Of a DNA stretch of 46,327 nt, positions 25,936 through 34,225 are shown piece after piece. The stretch is from Intestinibacter bartlettii. Lineage in GTDB: Bacteria; Bacillota; Clostridia; Peptostreptococcales; Peptostreptococcaceae. The notes beneath the pieces were generated by a model. That model saw only the letters and a list, made by a program, of their open reading frames with translations. It was not told the origin of the DNA and did not search any database. Position numbers and translations under genes: made by a program. The stretch covers positions 1 to 46,327 of the forward strand of contig NZ_JAHLOQ010000027.1 of assembly GCF_018917435.1 (NCBI RefSeq), given 5' to 3'. How positions within the stretch are numbered: the first letter of the stretch is position 1; each line of letters begins with the position of its first letter.

Positions 25936-27690
25936 CTAATTTATTTCAATTGCATTAAATTTACAAGTTTCCATACATTTACCGCATTTGATACAGATAT
26001 TTTTATCTATAACATGAGCTTCTTTTTTATTACCGCTAATAGCTGATACTGGACATTTTCTCTTACATGCTCCACAGCCTTTACAATTATCTTCTACTAT
26101 GTCATAACTTATTAGTGCTTTACATGCTTTAGCAGTACATTTTTTATTGTATATATGATCTTCATATTCATGTCTGAAGTATTTTAATGTTGTTATTACT
26201 GGGTTTGGAGCAGTTTGACCTAGACCACACATAGCACCATCTTTTACTTTATATGCTAATTCTTCTAGTAATTCTATGTCTCCCTCTTTTCCTTCTCCAT
26301 TTGTGATTCTCTCTAATATTTCAAGCATTCTTTTTGTACCTATTCTACAATAGTTACATTTACCACAAGATTCTTTTCTTGTGAAATCTAAGAAGTATCT
26401 AGCCATATCAACCATACAAGTGGTTTCATCCATAACTATCATCCCACCAGAACCTACTATGGCTCCTGTTTTGTTTATATTCTCATAATCTACTGGTGTA
26501 TCTATTAAACTAGCTGGAATGCATCCTCCTGATGGTCCACCCATTTGAACAGCCTTAAATTCTTTATCTTCCTTGATACCACCACCGATATCATATATTA
26601 CCTCTCTTAAAGAGATTCCCATTGGAACTTCTACAAGTCCACCTTTTTTAATTTTTCCAGCTAATGCAAATACTTTTGTCCCGTTGCTTGTTTTTGTTCC
26701 CAGTGAACCAAAAGTATCCCCACCATTTAACATTATCCATGCTACGTTAGCATAAGTTTCAACATTGTTTATGTTAGTTGGTTTTTGCCAATATCCTTTT
26801 TGTGCTGGGAATGGCGGTTTAAGTCTTGGCATACCTCTTTCACCTTCTAGTGAAGCAATAAGTGCTGTTTCTTCACCACATACAAAAGCTCCCGCACCTT
26901 CTTTGATTCTTATATCAAAATCAAATCCACTACCGAATATATTTTTTCCTAAATAACCTCTCTCTTTTGCTTGAGCTATAGCTATTTCTAATCTTTTTAT
27001 TGCAAGCGGATATTCAGCACGAACATAAATTACCCCTTCAGTTGCTCCCATTGCATAACCACCAATTATCATACCTTCAAGTAATGAGTGTGGGTCACCT
27101 TCAAGAACAGCTCTATCCATAAATGCCCCTGGATCCCCTTCATCCGCATTACAGACAATATATTTTTGATCTGCTTTGTTTTGTCTTGCAGCATTCCACT
27201 TAAACCAAGTTGGGAAACCTGCTCCACCACGTCCACGAAGTCCAGATACTTTTATAACATCTATAACTTGTTCATCAGTCATAGAAGTTAAAACTTTTTC
27301 AGTTGCTTTATATCCATCTCTTGCTATGTATTCATCTATTTTTTCAGGATTTATACATCCACAATTTCTAAGAACTATTCTCTTTTGTTTTTCCATTAAT
27401 TTTTTATTTTCTTCAGAAATTTCTTTAGCTTCTACTACTTTGCCACCTTCGATATGACTCTCAATTATTTCACACACATCTTCTGGTTTAACTTTTACAT
27501 ATCTTGTTGGCTCATCTTTTCCATCTTCATATATATCCACTATTGGTTCTAAAAAGCATGTGCCTATACATCCTGTAATATCTACATTTATATCTATATT
27601 TTTTTCCCCTAATATTTCTTCAAATCTGTTAGCTACTTTTTTTGCACCTGTCGCTATCCCGCAGCTACCTTGACCTACTACTATCTTCAT
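25936..27690 (-). CDS. HydB/NuoF-like NADH-binding flavoprotein subunit
   Basis: A 584-residue FMN- and Fe-S-containing subunit. The N-terminus is thioredoxin-like with C10, C41 and C45 for a [2Fe-2S] centre. The NuoF core has the NADH/FMN loops GRGGAGFPTWFKW (~153-165) and GAGAFVCGEETAL (~265-277), an SLBB region, and a [4Fe-4S] site (C442, C445, C448, C488). A C-terminal ferredoxin holds two [4Fe-4S] motifs (536-546, 566-576). This architecture is that of HydB of electron-bifurcating hydrogenases and related bifurcating complexes. It lies between the NuoE-like gene and the NuoG/GltD fusion. AAAGGAGAAG precedes the ATG. Confidence 0.9.
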   Translation of the reverse strand: MKIVVGQGSCGIATGAKKVANRFEEILGEKNIDINVDITGCIGTCFLEPIVDIYEDGKDEPTRYVKVKPEDVCEIIESHIEGGKVVEAKEISEENKKLMEKQKRIVLRNCGCINPEKIDEYIARDGYKATEKVLTSMTDEQVIDVIKVSGLRGRGGAGFPTWFKWNAARQNKADQKYIVCNADEGDPGAFMDRAVLEGDPHSLLEGMIIGGYAMGATEGVIYVRAEYPLAIKRLEIAIAQAKERGYLGKNIFGSGFDFDIRIKEGAGAFVCGEETALIASLEGERGMPRLKPPFPAQKGYWQKPTNINNVETYANVAWIMLNGGDTFGSLGTKTSNGTKVFALAGKIKKGGLVEVPMGISLREVIYDIGGGIKEDKEFKAVQMGGPSGGCIPASLIDTPVDYENINKTGAIVGSGGMIVMDETTCMVDMARYFLDFTRKESCGKCNYCRIGTKRMLEILERITNGEGKEGDIELLEELAYKVKDGAMCGLGQTAPNPVITTLKYFRHEYEDHIYNKKCTAKACKALISYDIVEDNCKGCGACKRKCPVSAISGNKKEAHVIDKNICIKCGKCMETCKFNAIEIN

Positions 27691-27712
27691 CGAAACTTCT
27701 CCTTTTGACTTA

Positions 27713-28246
27713 TTAAGCTATTATTTCCCCTTCTGTTTTTTCTTCTTTTTCTTTTATTTGATTTAATATTTCTATAACTGAATCTTTAGTTAAGTTCCCA
27801 TATGTTTCATCATTATCTTCAGTTTTAATCATCATAACAGGAGCAAGTGAGCAACATCCTAAACATGAAACTTGATTTAATGTAAATAAACCATCCTCTG
27901 TAGTCTCTCCATCTTTTATATTTAATTGTTCGCTTATTACTTGAGATATCATTTCTGAGCCATTAACATGACATGCAGTTCCTTGACAAAGCATAATTAA
28001 ATATTTTCCTATAGGTTGTAATCTAAATTGAGCATAAAATGTTGCAACTCCATATATCTTAGCCACCTTAATTCCTGTAAATTCTGATATTCTATTCATA
28101 ATATCTATTGATATATAACCGTAAGCATCTTGAGCCTTTTGTAAAATAGTTATTAGATATCCTTCCTTTTTACCGTAAGTTTCTAAGATTTCGTCCAATT
28201 TCTTTAGATTATCAGTTTGATTATTCTTGCATTTACAAGTTGACAT
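27713..28246 (-). CDS. HydC/NuoE-like [2Fe-2S] subunit
   Basis: A 177-residue thioredoxin-like protein of the NuoE/HydC family. The [2Fe-2S] ligands are visible as C87-x4-C92 (CQGTAC) and C128/C132 (CLGCC). An N-terminal Cys pair (C4, C6) may be extra. The helical part has YGYISIDIMNRISEFTGI and VATFYAQF, family hallmarks. It carries electrons between the flavin of the HydB-like partner and the other subunits. First gene of the operon, 22 bases before the HydB-like gene; GGAGTG lies upstream of the ATG. Confidence 0.92.
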   Translation of the reverse strand: MSTCKCKNNQTDNLKKLDEILETYGKKEGYLITILQKAQDAYGYISIDIMNRISEFTGIKVAKIYGVATFYAQFRLQPIGKYLIMLCQGTACHVNGSEMISQVISEQLNIKDGETTEDGLFTLNQVSCLGCCSLAPVMMIKTEDNDETYGNLTKDSVIEILNQIKEKEEKTEGEIIA

Positions 28247-28370
28247 TCTAATTTCACTCCATTTCTTATTATTAAATTTTTCATAATGTATGTTGTATAC
28301 ATTCCACCCATATAAATATTATCATCAAGCTTTTTTATTTGATTTGTAAAGTTGATTTTAAAAAAATAAC

Positions 28371-28392
28371 ATCTTTAACCTTAATTAAAGAT
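28371..28392 (-). promoter_or_regulatory. Hairpin in the oxidoreductase operon leader
   Basis: ATCTTTAA and TTAAAGAT (28371-28378 with 28385-28392) form an 8-bp stem followed on the minus strand by GTTATTTTTTT. It lies between the promoter and the first start codon. It resembles a weak intrinsic terminator, so readthrough control is possible; the stem is AU-rich. Confidence 0.35.
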
Positions 28393-28471
28393 ACTTAATT
28401 TACTAAATAATTTTAATATATTCATATGACATTTTTTTAACATTAATTGCCATATTTTTCTTGTTAGATTA

Positions 28472-28501
28472 ATTATATTATCTGATATAATTATCTGTCA
28501 A
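28472..28501 (-). promoter_or_regulatory. Promoter of the oxidoreductase operon
   Basis: Minus strand TTGACA (28501-28496), 18-base spacer, TATAAT (28477-28472), both perfect. The transcript would have a leader of about 220 bases before the NuoE-like ATG at 28246. Confidence 0.65.
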
Positions 28502-28870
28502 GAAATTTATTACCATATTATGTATATTTAAATTTTATTTTCTAATTATATAAACTTTTTTTGACTTTAAAATAAATTAATATTTCAATATAAATTAGAA
28601 AAAATTTATTATTTTACTTTTTTTATACAATAATTTTATTTTTTATTTTATCCATTAGTTTTATCTATAATTATTATTTTAACAATCTTACCCCATATTT
28701 ATGCCTTTTTGACATCGATTTCCTAAATCTAATTGATATAATTCTAACCTTAGAACAAAACTTTTGAAATTTTTTCTAAGCATATAAATTTACCTTTATA
28801 CAAAAAATATAGACTGTTAATATCTATAAGTTTAAGTATTTTCAGTAATTCAAATTAGGTGGTGGAAAAT
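28502..28870. other. Divergent AT-rich region, no gene seen
   Basis: Very AT-rich. A TTGACA (about 28709) and a TATAAT lie 22 bases apart on the plus strand, too far for a normal promoter. Nothing else supported. Confidence 0.4.
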
Positions 28871-29266
28871 TTGTTAAATTTAAATATTTTTCGTGAATAT
28901 CTGATTTTATTTTTAATAGGTGGAATTGTATATGTTTTTATTGAAATAGCTTATAGAGGATATTCTCATATCTCTATGTTTATAGTAGGAGGTCTCTGCT
29001 TTGTTTTGATGTCTTCTCTAAACGAATTTCCATTTAAAATTCCATTAATATTGCAAATGGTTATATCTTGTTTATTAATTACTGGCATAGAGTTAATTTC
29101 TGGAGTAATAGTAAATATACTTTTCCATTTAAACGTTTGGGATTATTCTTTAGAAAAGTTTAATTTTTTAGGACAAATCTGCTTAAAAGCATCAATTGCT
29201 TGGTTCTTTTTAAGTTTACCAGGTATTTATATGGGTAATTTTATAAAATCAATTTTTGCTCAATAA
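28871..29266 (+). CDS. CmpB-like (putative ABC transporter type IV) membrane protein
   Basis: A small integral membrane protein with four hydrophobic helices. RGYSHISMFIVGG, GIELISGVIVN, LNVWDYS and QICLKASIAWF match the conserved parts of the CmpB family (PF06541-type), whose function is not known. The start is a choice: TTG 28871 has AGGTGG eight bases upstream (131 residues); GTG 28859 overlaps that site and would give 135. Single gene ahead of a convergent terminator. Confidence 0.75.
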   Translation: MLNLNIFREYLILFLIGGIVYVFIEIAYRGYSHISMFIVGGLCFVLMSSLNEFPFKIPLILQMVISCLLITGIELISGVIVNILFHLNVWDYSLEKFNFLGQICLKASIAWFFLSLPGIYMGNFIKSIFAQ

Positions 29267-29276
29267 AATTATAAAA

Positions 29277-29316
29277 AAAAGACAGGCTAATAGTTTAAAC
29301 TACTTCCTGTCTTTTT
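29277..29316. terminator. Bidirectional terminator
   Basis: Stem AAAGACAGG (29278-29286) with CCTGTCTTT (29306-29314); A-run on the left and T-run on the right. Serves the CmpB-like gene and the convergent DprA-like gene. Confidence 0.85.
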
Positions 29317-29325
29317 GATATATCT

Positions 29326-30228
29326 TTATAATATTAATATATTCTCATATTTTTTGTAATCATCTATATTGTTAAGGCCTATCGCTCCTTTATTTTCTAA
29401 AAGATATAAATTTCCCTTAACTGTTTCAATATCGCTCCTTATTTCATTATGAAGTGAAACAGCAATCTTTTTTTCATATTTTTGTGCGAAACCAACTGTA
29501 TGCATAGTTCCGCACTCTATAGCACATTCTACCACTGCAACGCCTAAGCTAAGTGCAGCTTGGAGTCTATCACGCTGTATAAATTTTTCTTTAGATGGAT
29601 TAGTTCCTATTTTATATTCACTAATCAAACATCCACCCTTTTTTACTATTTCATTTGCTAAATCATTATTGTCATTTGGATAACATTTGTCTAATCCACA
29701 TGGTAATGTAGCCACAGTCTTTCCACCAGCTTTTAAACAGCCTTTATGTGCTGCTGTATCACATCCATTAGCAAGTCCTGATACAACTACAAAACCTTCT
29801 TTTGCATAGTAATATCCTAATGATTCTCCAATTTCTTCTCCTTTTTTAGTTGGAATTCGTGTTCCTATAACTGCTATAGACTTTTTTTCATAAAGACAAT
29901 TTAAATCCCCTCTATAGAAAATTAAGATTGATCTATCTTTTATATCTTTTAATTTTTGTGGAAAATCATCATTAAATATGTTGGTAGCTTTTATTCCTAA
30001 TTTATATGACTCTGATAAAGTTTTTACAGAGTTTTCAATTACATTTTGTATTTTTTCTAAATTAGGTATCTCAAAACTACTATCTATCTGTTTATATTTT
30101 TCTATACATTTTAATATATCTTCTTGTGATAATTTTATACATTCATTTAAGAATCCATTTTCTATTAAAACATTAGTTTTTCTTTTTCCTATTAAATCTA
30201 TAATCGTAAGTATTAAGCTATTGTCCAT
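29326..30228 (-). CDS. DprA/Smf-like DNA-processing protein
   Basis: A 300-residue protein with the Rossmann-type DprA core: IAVIGTRIPTKKGEE, VVSGLANGCDTAAHKG, ATLPCGLDKCYPNDN, and GGCLISEY. DprA binds single-stranded DNA and loads RecA in natural transformation. The usual FxxRNRIIAGLS motif is changed here to FIQRDRLQAALS, and the C-terminal winged helix of typical ~360-residue DprA is absent. The partner gene is a metallophosphoesterase 11 bases upstream, not topA, which is the common DprA neighbour. It may be an accessory DprA paralogue. GGATGAGG precedes the ATG. Confidence 0.83.
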   Translation of the reverse strand: MDNSLILTIIDLIGKRKTNVLIENGFLNECIKLSQEDILKCIEKYKQIDSSFEIPNLEKIQNVIENSVKTLSESYKLGIKATNIFNDDFPQKLKDIKDRSILIFYRGDLNCLYEKKSIAVIGTRIPTKKGEEIGESLGYYYAKEGFVVVSGLANGCDTAAHKGCLKAGGKTVATLPCGLDKCYPNDNNDLANEIVKKGGCLISEYKIGTNPSKEKFIQRDRLQAALSLGVAVVECAIECGTMHTVGFAQKYEKKIAVSLHNEIRSDIETVKGNLYLLENKGAIGLNNIDDYKKYENILIL

Positions 30229-30239
30229 ATCCTCATCCT

Positions 30240-31565
30240 TTATTTTTTATTCCAAATTACATCTCCAAAAGATCCGTCGTCTTCTCTGAGAGATAACCTA
30301 AGTGTATTATGGTCATATTTTTTTTCTTTCATAATACTATCTATATATTTATGATAAAAAATATCGCTAACTAAAGACCAGACTTTATAGTTATCACTTA
30401 CCTCAATAATTCTATAAATTTCGACCACGGTACCGCTAAAAAAAGCTGGATTTAATTTGGATAATGTACTAGACATCATTTTAGCTTCATATTCACTTAA
30501 ATTTCTTCTTAATAATTCAAAATATATTTTCTTATATGTCTGGCTATACGCATAGTTGTATGAATAATAGTTAAAATGAAGTAAATTATTATCTAATATA
30601 CCCTTTTCAAATGCCCACCTCGAAACATCTAATATTCTTGTTTTATAATATATACTTTTTTGAGGTTCATATTTTAAAACGGCATATTGATTTCTGCATA
30701 CAACTAATGAACTTGTAGCTATATCATATATTTTTCTATTTTTAACTGTTTTGCTATACCCTGGCTTTATATGTTGTATGTGCAGGTGTCCACTTAGATT
30801 TAAAATAACATCATATTTAGCATATAATTCTACAAGTCTTTGGTTATCTTCTAAAGTATATCCCTTATTTAATAAATCATTATGATCAACTAAACTGTGA
30901 TGTGTAACTGCTATTACTTTTATATCTTTTTCTTTGGCTTCTTTTAAATGTTCTTCTAGCCATTCATAAGTGCTATCACTCAATTCACCTTTTATTGCAA
31001 CGGGATTTTTCCAGTTGTTATTTTGATATAAATTAGTATCTAGCATAGCAAGCCACAAATCATCAGAAATTTTAGCAATATAGCTAATAGAATGTTCATC
31101 TTTATATATTGCCTTTTTATACCCACAATCATAATATATTTGTTTAAACATCTTTGGAGAAACAGACTTTATAGGTATTCTTTGTGCACCTTTATATTTA
31201 TATGCATTATAATTTTTAATGTCGTGATTGCCAGGTACAACGTATATATTTATTCCTTTATCTATTATTCTTTGTAATTTTTTCATTAAGTCTACGTGAC
31301 TTACCATCTCACCATTATATGTCAAATCACCACATATAATTAAACCACCATTAGGTTTATGCTTGATGACTTCGTCTATAAGTGCATCTATTATTTGAGA
31401 TGAATATTTCATTTGTTTTAAATCACCCTTAGCCTGACATATCTCTATTAACTCTCCTTCAACGTCTGCTTTAGGAGATATATAGTGCAAATCTGTTGCA
31501 ACAATAAATTCTATATTATTTATTTCATCATCACCCTTTAAACAATTTATTTTTTTTGAATTCAT
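30240..31565 (-). CDS. Calcineurin-like metallophosphoesterase
   Basis: A 441-residue cytosolic phosphoesterase. All dimetal motifs are present: ATDLHYIS (DxH), IICGDLTYNG (GDxxxxG), VPGNHD (GNHD), VTHHS, and GHLHIQH. The C-terminal ~150 residues are a Tyr-rich helical extension of unknown role (NYYSYNYAYSQTYKKIYFELL). Substrate cannot be inferred. ATG 31565 has GAGGGGCG upstream and replaces an in-frame ATG five codons earlier. It is followed after 11 bases by the DprA-like gene, so the two are very likely cotranscribed. Confidence 0.85.
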   Translation of the reverse strand: MNSKKINCLKGDDEINNIEFIVATDLHYISPKADVEGELIEICQAKGDLKQMKYSSQIIDALIDEVIKHKPNGGLIICGDLTYNGEMVSHVDLMKKLQRIIDKGINIYVVPGNHDIKNYNAYKYKGAQRIPIKSVSPKMFKQIYYDCGYKKAIYKDEHSISYIAKISDDLWLAMLDTNLYQNNNWKNPVAIKGELSDSTYEWLEEHLKEAKEKDIKVIAVTHHSLVDHNDLLNKGYTLEDNQRLVELYAKYDVILNLSGHLHIQHIKPGYSKTVKNRKIYDIATSSLVVCRNQYAVLKYEPQKSIYYKTRILDVSRWAFEKGILDNNLLHFNYYSYNYAYSQTYKKIYFELLRRNLSEYEAKMMSSTLSKLNPAFFSGTVVEIYRIIEVSDNYKVWSLVSDIFYHKYIDSIMKEKKYDHNTLRLSLREDDGSFGDVIWNKK

Positions 31566-31658
31566 ATATTCGCCCCTCATATCAAGTGCATCCTTTTCCC
31601 CATTTATATAAATATATTTTAATACTAATATATGAAAAGAACAATATTCTTATTTTTA

Positions 31659-31708
31659 AAAAAATAACCTAATGAGAAGTTTTATATATCCCCATTAGGT
31701 TATTTTTT
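31659..31708 (-). terminator. Terminator of the riboflavin operon
   Basis: Perfect 15-bp stem (31660-31674 with 31693-31707) rich in A/T at its base, about 50 bases past the ribH stop. It can act in both directions. Confidence 0.85.
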
Positions 31709-31760
31709 ATATATATAATTTTATAAAAGTAAAAAGTTGCTATTTCTTAGTTATTAAATA

Positions 31761-32222
31761 CTATTTTATTTCTTTTAATAGAGAAGCCATTTCTAAAGCT
31801 CCCATTGCACAATCATATCCTTTATTACCTGCTTTTGTTCCTGCTCTCTCAATAGCTTGTTCTATATTTTCAGTTGTCACAACACCGAACATAACTGGCA
31901 TATTTTCATCTAAAGATACTTTTGCAATTCCTTTAGAAACTTCATTACAAACATAATCATAATGTGAAGTTGCTCCTCTTATAACACAACCTAAACATAT
32001 TATTGCATCATATTTTTTAGTTCTTGCCATCTTTTGTGCAACTAGTGGTATTTCAAATGCTCCTGGCACCCATGCTATTTCTACATCTTCTTTTGCTACA
32101 TCATGACGATATAAACAATCTTCTGCCCCTGATACTAATTTTGATACTATAAATTCATTGAAACGCGCTGCAACTATTCCTATTTTTAATCCACTTCCAT
32201 TTAATTTTCCTTCGTATATCAT
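31761..32222 (-). CDS. ribH: 6,7-dimethyl-8-ribityllumazine synthase
   Basis: Condenses the pyrimidine from RibD/RibBA with 3,4-dihydroxybutanone 4-phosphate. Motifs of the family: [42 protein letters not shown] (with the catalytic His), [24 protein letters not shown]. Length 153 residues, normal; these form 60-mers or pentamers. Last gene of ribD-ribE-ribBA-ribH, 110 bases after ribBA. GGAGGAAAAAAT precedes the ATG. Confidence 0.96.
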   Translation of the reverse strand: MIYEGKLNGSGLKIGIVAARFNEFIVSKLVSGAEDCLYRHDVAKEDVEIAWVPGAFEIPLVAQKMARTKKYDAIICLGCVIRGATSHYDYVCNEVSKGIAKVSLDENMPVMFGVVTTENIEQAIERAGTKAGNKGYDCAMGALEMASLLKEIK

Positions 32223-32332
32223 ATTTTTTCCTCCAAATTATATTAATTTATGTATTTGAAAAATTATTATTTTGAAACTATATTTATTTAATAATTTTCA
32301 ATATTTTTTTACTTATATTATCTTCTATATTT

Positions 32333-33532
32333 TTAACCTATATCGAGCATATGTCCCATCTTATCTCTCTTAGTTCTCAAATAATCTATGTTGTATTTTG
32401 TTATCTCTTCTTCTGTTGAAACTCTTTCATTTATTTTTATTCCATATTCCTCTAATTGGCCTAATTTATCGGGGTTATTACTCAAAAGTCTTATGCTTTT
32501 TATACCTAAATCTTTTAGTATTTGAGCTGCCATGTTAAAATCTCTCAAGTCATTCTCAAACCCTAAGACTAAGTTGGCCTCGATAGTATCATATCCCTTA
32601 TCTTGCATATGATATGCTCTTATTTTATTTATAAGCCCAATACCTCTTCCCTCTTGTCTAAGATATATTACAAGTCCACTGCCATTTTGAGAAATAGCCT
32701 CCATTGCTGAATTTAATTGTTTTCCACAATCACATTTAATTGAATGAAATGCATCTCCAGTCAAACATTCTGAGTGTACTCTAACTAATACATCTTCACT
32801 ATCTAAATCACCATATTTAAGTGCGACGTGTTCTTCTTTAGTATACTTATCTTTATATCCGATTATTTCGAATATTCCGTAACTTGTTGGTAGTTTGGCA
32901 CTACTAACTCTTTGCGCTGTTATCTCTGTAATCTTTCTATATTTTATTAAGTCAGCTATAGTTATTATTTTTAGATTGTGTTCTTCTTTAAATTTCATCA
33001 AATCATCTACTCTGGCCATAGTTCCGTCTTCTTTTAATATTTCACATATTACTCCTACTGGGGAAAATCCAGCAATTTTTGCTAAATCTACAGCCGCTTC
33101 TGTATGTCCATTTCTTACAAGCACACCACCATCTTTTGCTACCAAAGGAAACATATGACCTGGTGTTTTAAAGTCAATTTCTTTTGCATCTTTATTTGTA
33201 AACTGTCTTATTGTTTCACATCTATCATATGCAGATATACCTGTTGTTGTATTTGATCCATCTATAGAGATTGTAAATGCTGTTTCAAAAGAATCTGTGT
33301 TATTTCTAACCATAAGTGGCAAGTCTATTTTATCAAACTTTTCTTTTAAAGCCGGCATACATATTAATCCTCTACCGTATTTAGTCATAAAATTTATGGC
33401 TTCTGGTGTTACCATATCAGCGGCCATAAGTAAGTCGCCTTCATTTTCTCTATCTTCATCATCTACTACGATTATCATTTTTCCTTGTTTTAAATCTTCT
33501 ACTGCTTCTAAAATTGTATTAAATCCTGTCAT
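32333..33532 (-). CDS. ribBA: DHBP synthase / GTP cyclohydrolase II
   Basis: Bifunctional enzyme opening both branches of riboflavin synthesis. Residues ~1-200 are 3,4-dihydroxy-2-butanone-4-phosphate synthase (DDEDRENEGDL acidic loop, GRGLICM, RNGHTEA). The second half is GTP cyclohydrolase II with the zinc Cys of HSECLTGDAFHSIKCDCG and RQEGRGIGL. Length 399, usual. CAGGGGTGA lies upstream of the ATG. It starts 18 bases after ribE. Confidence 0.96.
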   Translation of the reverse strand: MTGFNTILEAVEDLKQGKMIIVVDDEDRENEGDLLMAADMVTPEAINFMTKYGRGLICMPALKEKFDKIDLPLMVRNNTDSFETAFTISIDGSNTTTGISAYDRCETIRQFTNKDAKEIDFKTPGHMFPLVAKDGGVLVRNGHTEAAVDLAKIAGFSPVGVICEILKEDGTMARVDDLMKFKEEHNLKIITIADLIKYRKITEITAQRVSSAKLPTSYGIFEIIGYKDKYTKEEHVALKYGDLDSEDVLVRVHSECLTGDAFHSIKCDCGKQLNSAMEAISQNGSGLVIYLRQEGRGIGLINKIRAYHMQDKGYDTIEANLVLGFENDLRDFNMAAQILKDLGIKSIRLLSNNPDKLGQLEEYGIKINERVSTEEEITKYNIDYLRTKRDKMGHMLDIG

Positions 33533-33550
33533 AAAATCACCCCTGTATTA

Positions 33551-34201
33551 TTAAAATCCATTTTTCATTAGAAAATTCAAATCTATTTTACTTTTATTTT
33601 TATTCTCTTCATTAGATAAGCTTGTAAATCTTTTTACGTATTTGCCGATAATATCACTTTCTAAATTTACTAAATATCCAACTTTCTTTCCTAAAAGTGT
33701 AGTACTTTCTTTTGTATGAGGTATTATAGATACCTTTAATACCTTTTTATCGACATAAGCTACTGTAAGACTTACACCATCTATAGTTATTGAGCCTTTA
33801 TATACAACATAATCTAAAAAATCCTCATCAGCTTTTATGGTAATCCAAACTGCATTTTCTTCCTTTTTAAAATCTACTATTGTACCTGTTGTATCAACAT
33901 GTCCTGTAACTATATGACCTCCAAATCTAGAAGATAAACTCATTGCTCTCTCCAAATTGACCTTTGAATTTCGTGTTAATGTACTTAAATTGGTTGCCCT
34001 TACGGTTTCCATCATTACATCAGCTACAAATTCACTTTGAAATACTTCACAAACTGTAAGGCACACTCCATTAACTGCTATCGAGTCTCCTAAATGTACA
34101 TCTTCTAATACTTTATTTGCACAAATTCGTATTTTTCCACTCTTCCCACTCGCCGTAATATTTTTGACTATTCCGACTTCTTCGACAATTCCAGTGAACA
34201 T
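33551..34201 (-). CDS. ribE: Riboflavin synthase, alpha subunit
   Basis: Dismutates two lumazines to riboflavin. Two homologous lumazine-binding barrels: the first begins MFTGIVEEVG and has DSIAVNGVCLTV; the second has GGHIVTGHVDTTG and ITIDGVSLTVAYV. The C-terminal tail (~200-216) is lysine-rich. Length 216 residues, typical. GGAGGTAT is upstream of the ATG, 25 bases after ribD. Confidence 0.95.
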   Translation of the reverse strand: MFTGIVEEVGIVKNITASGKSGKIRICANKVLEDVHLGDSIAVNGVCLTVCEVFQSEFVADVMMETVRATNLSTLTRNSKVNLERAMSLSSRFGGHIVTGHVDTTGTIVDFKKEENAVWITIKADEDFLDYVVYKGSITIDGVSLTVAYVDKKVLKVSIIPHTKESTTLLGKKVGYLVNLESDIIGKYVKRFTSLSNEENKNKSKIDLNFLMKNGF

Positions 34202-34225
34202 AATACCTCCTCTCTGTAATCAAAT

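Noticed and set aside
28700-28745. TTGACA and TATAAT on the plus strand near 28709
   Set aside because: Spacing is 22 bases, too long for a normal promoter; the match is likely chance in AT-rich DNA.
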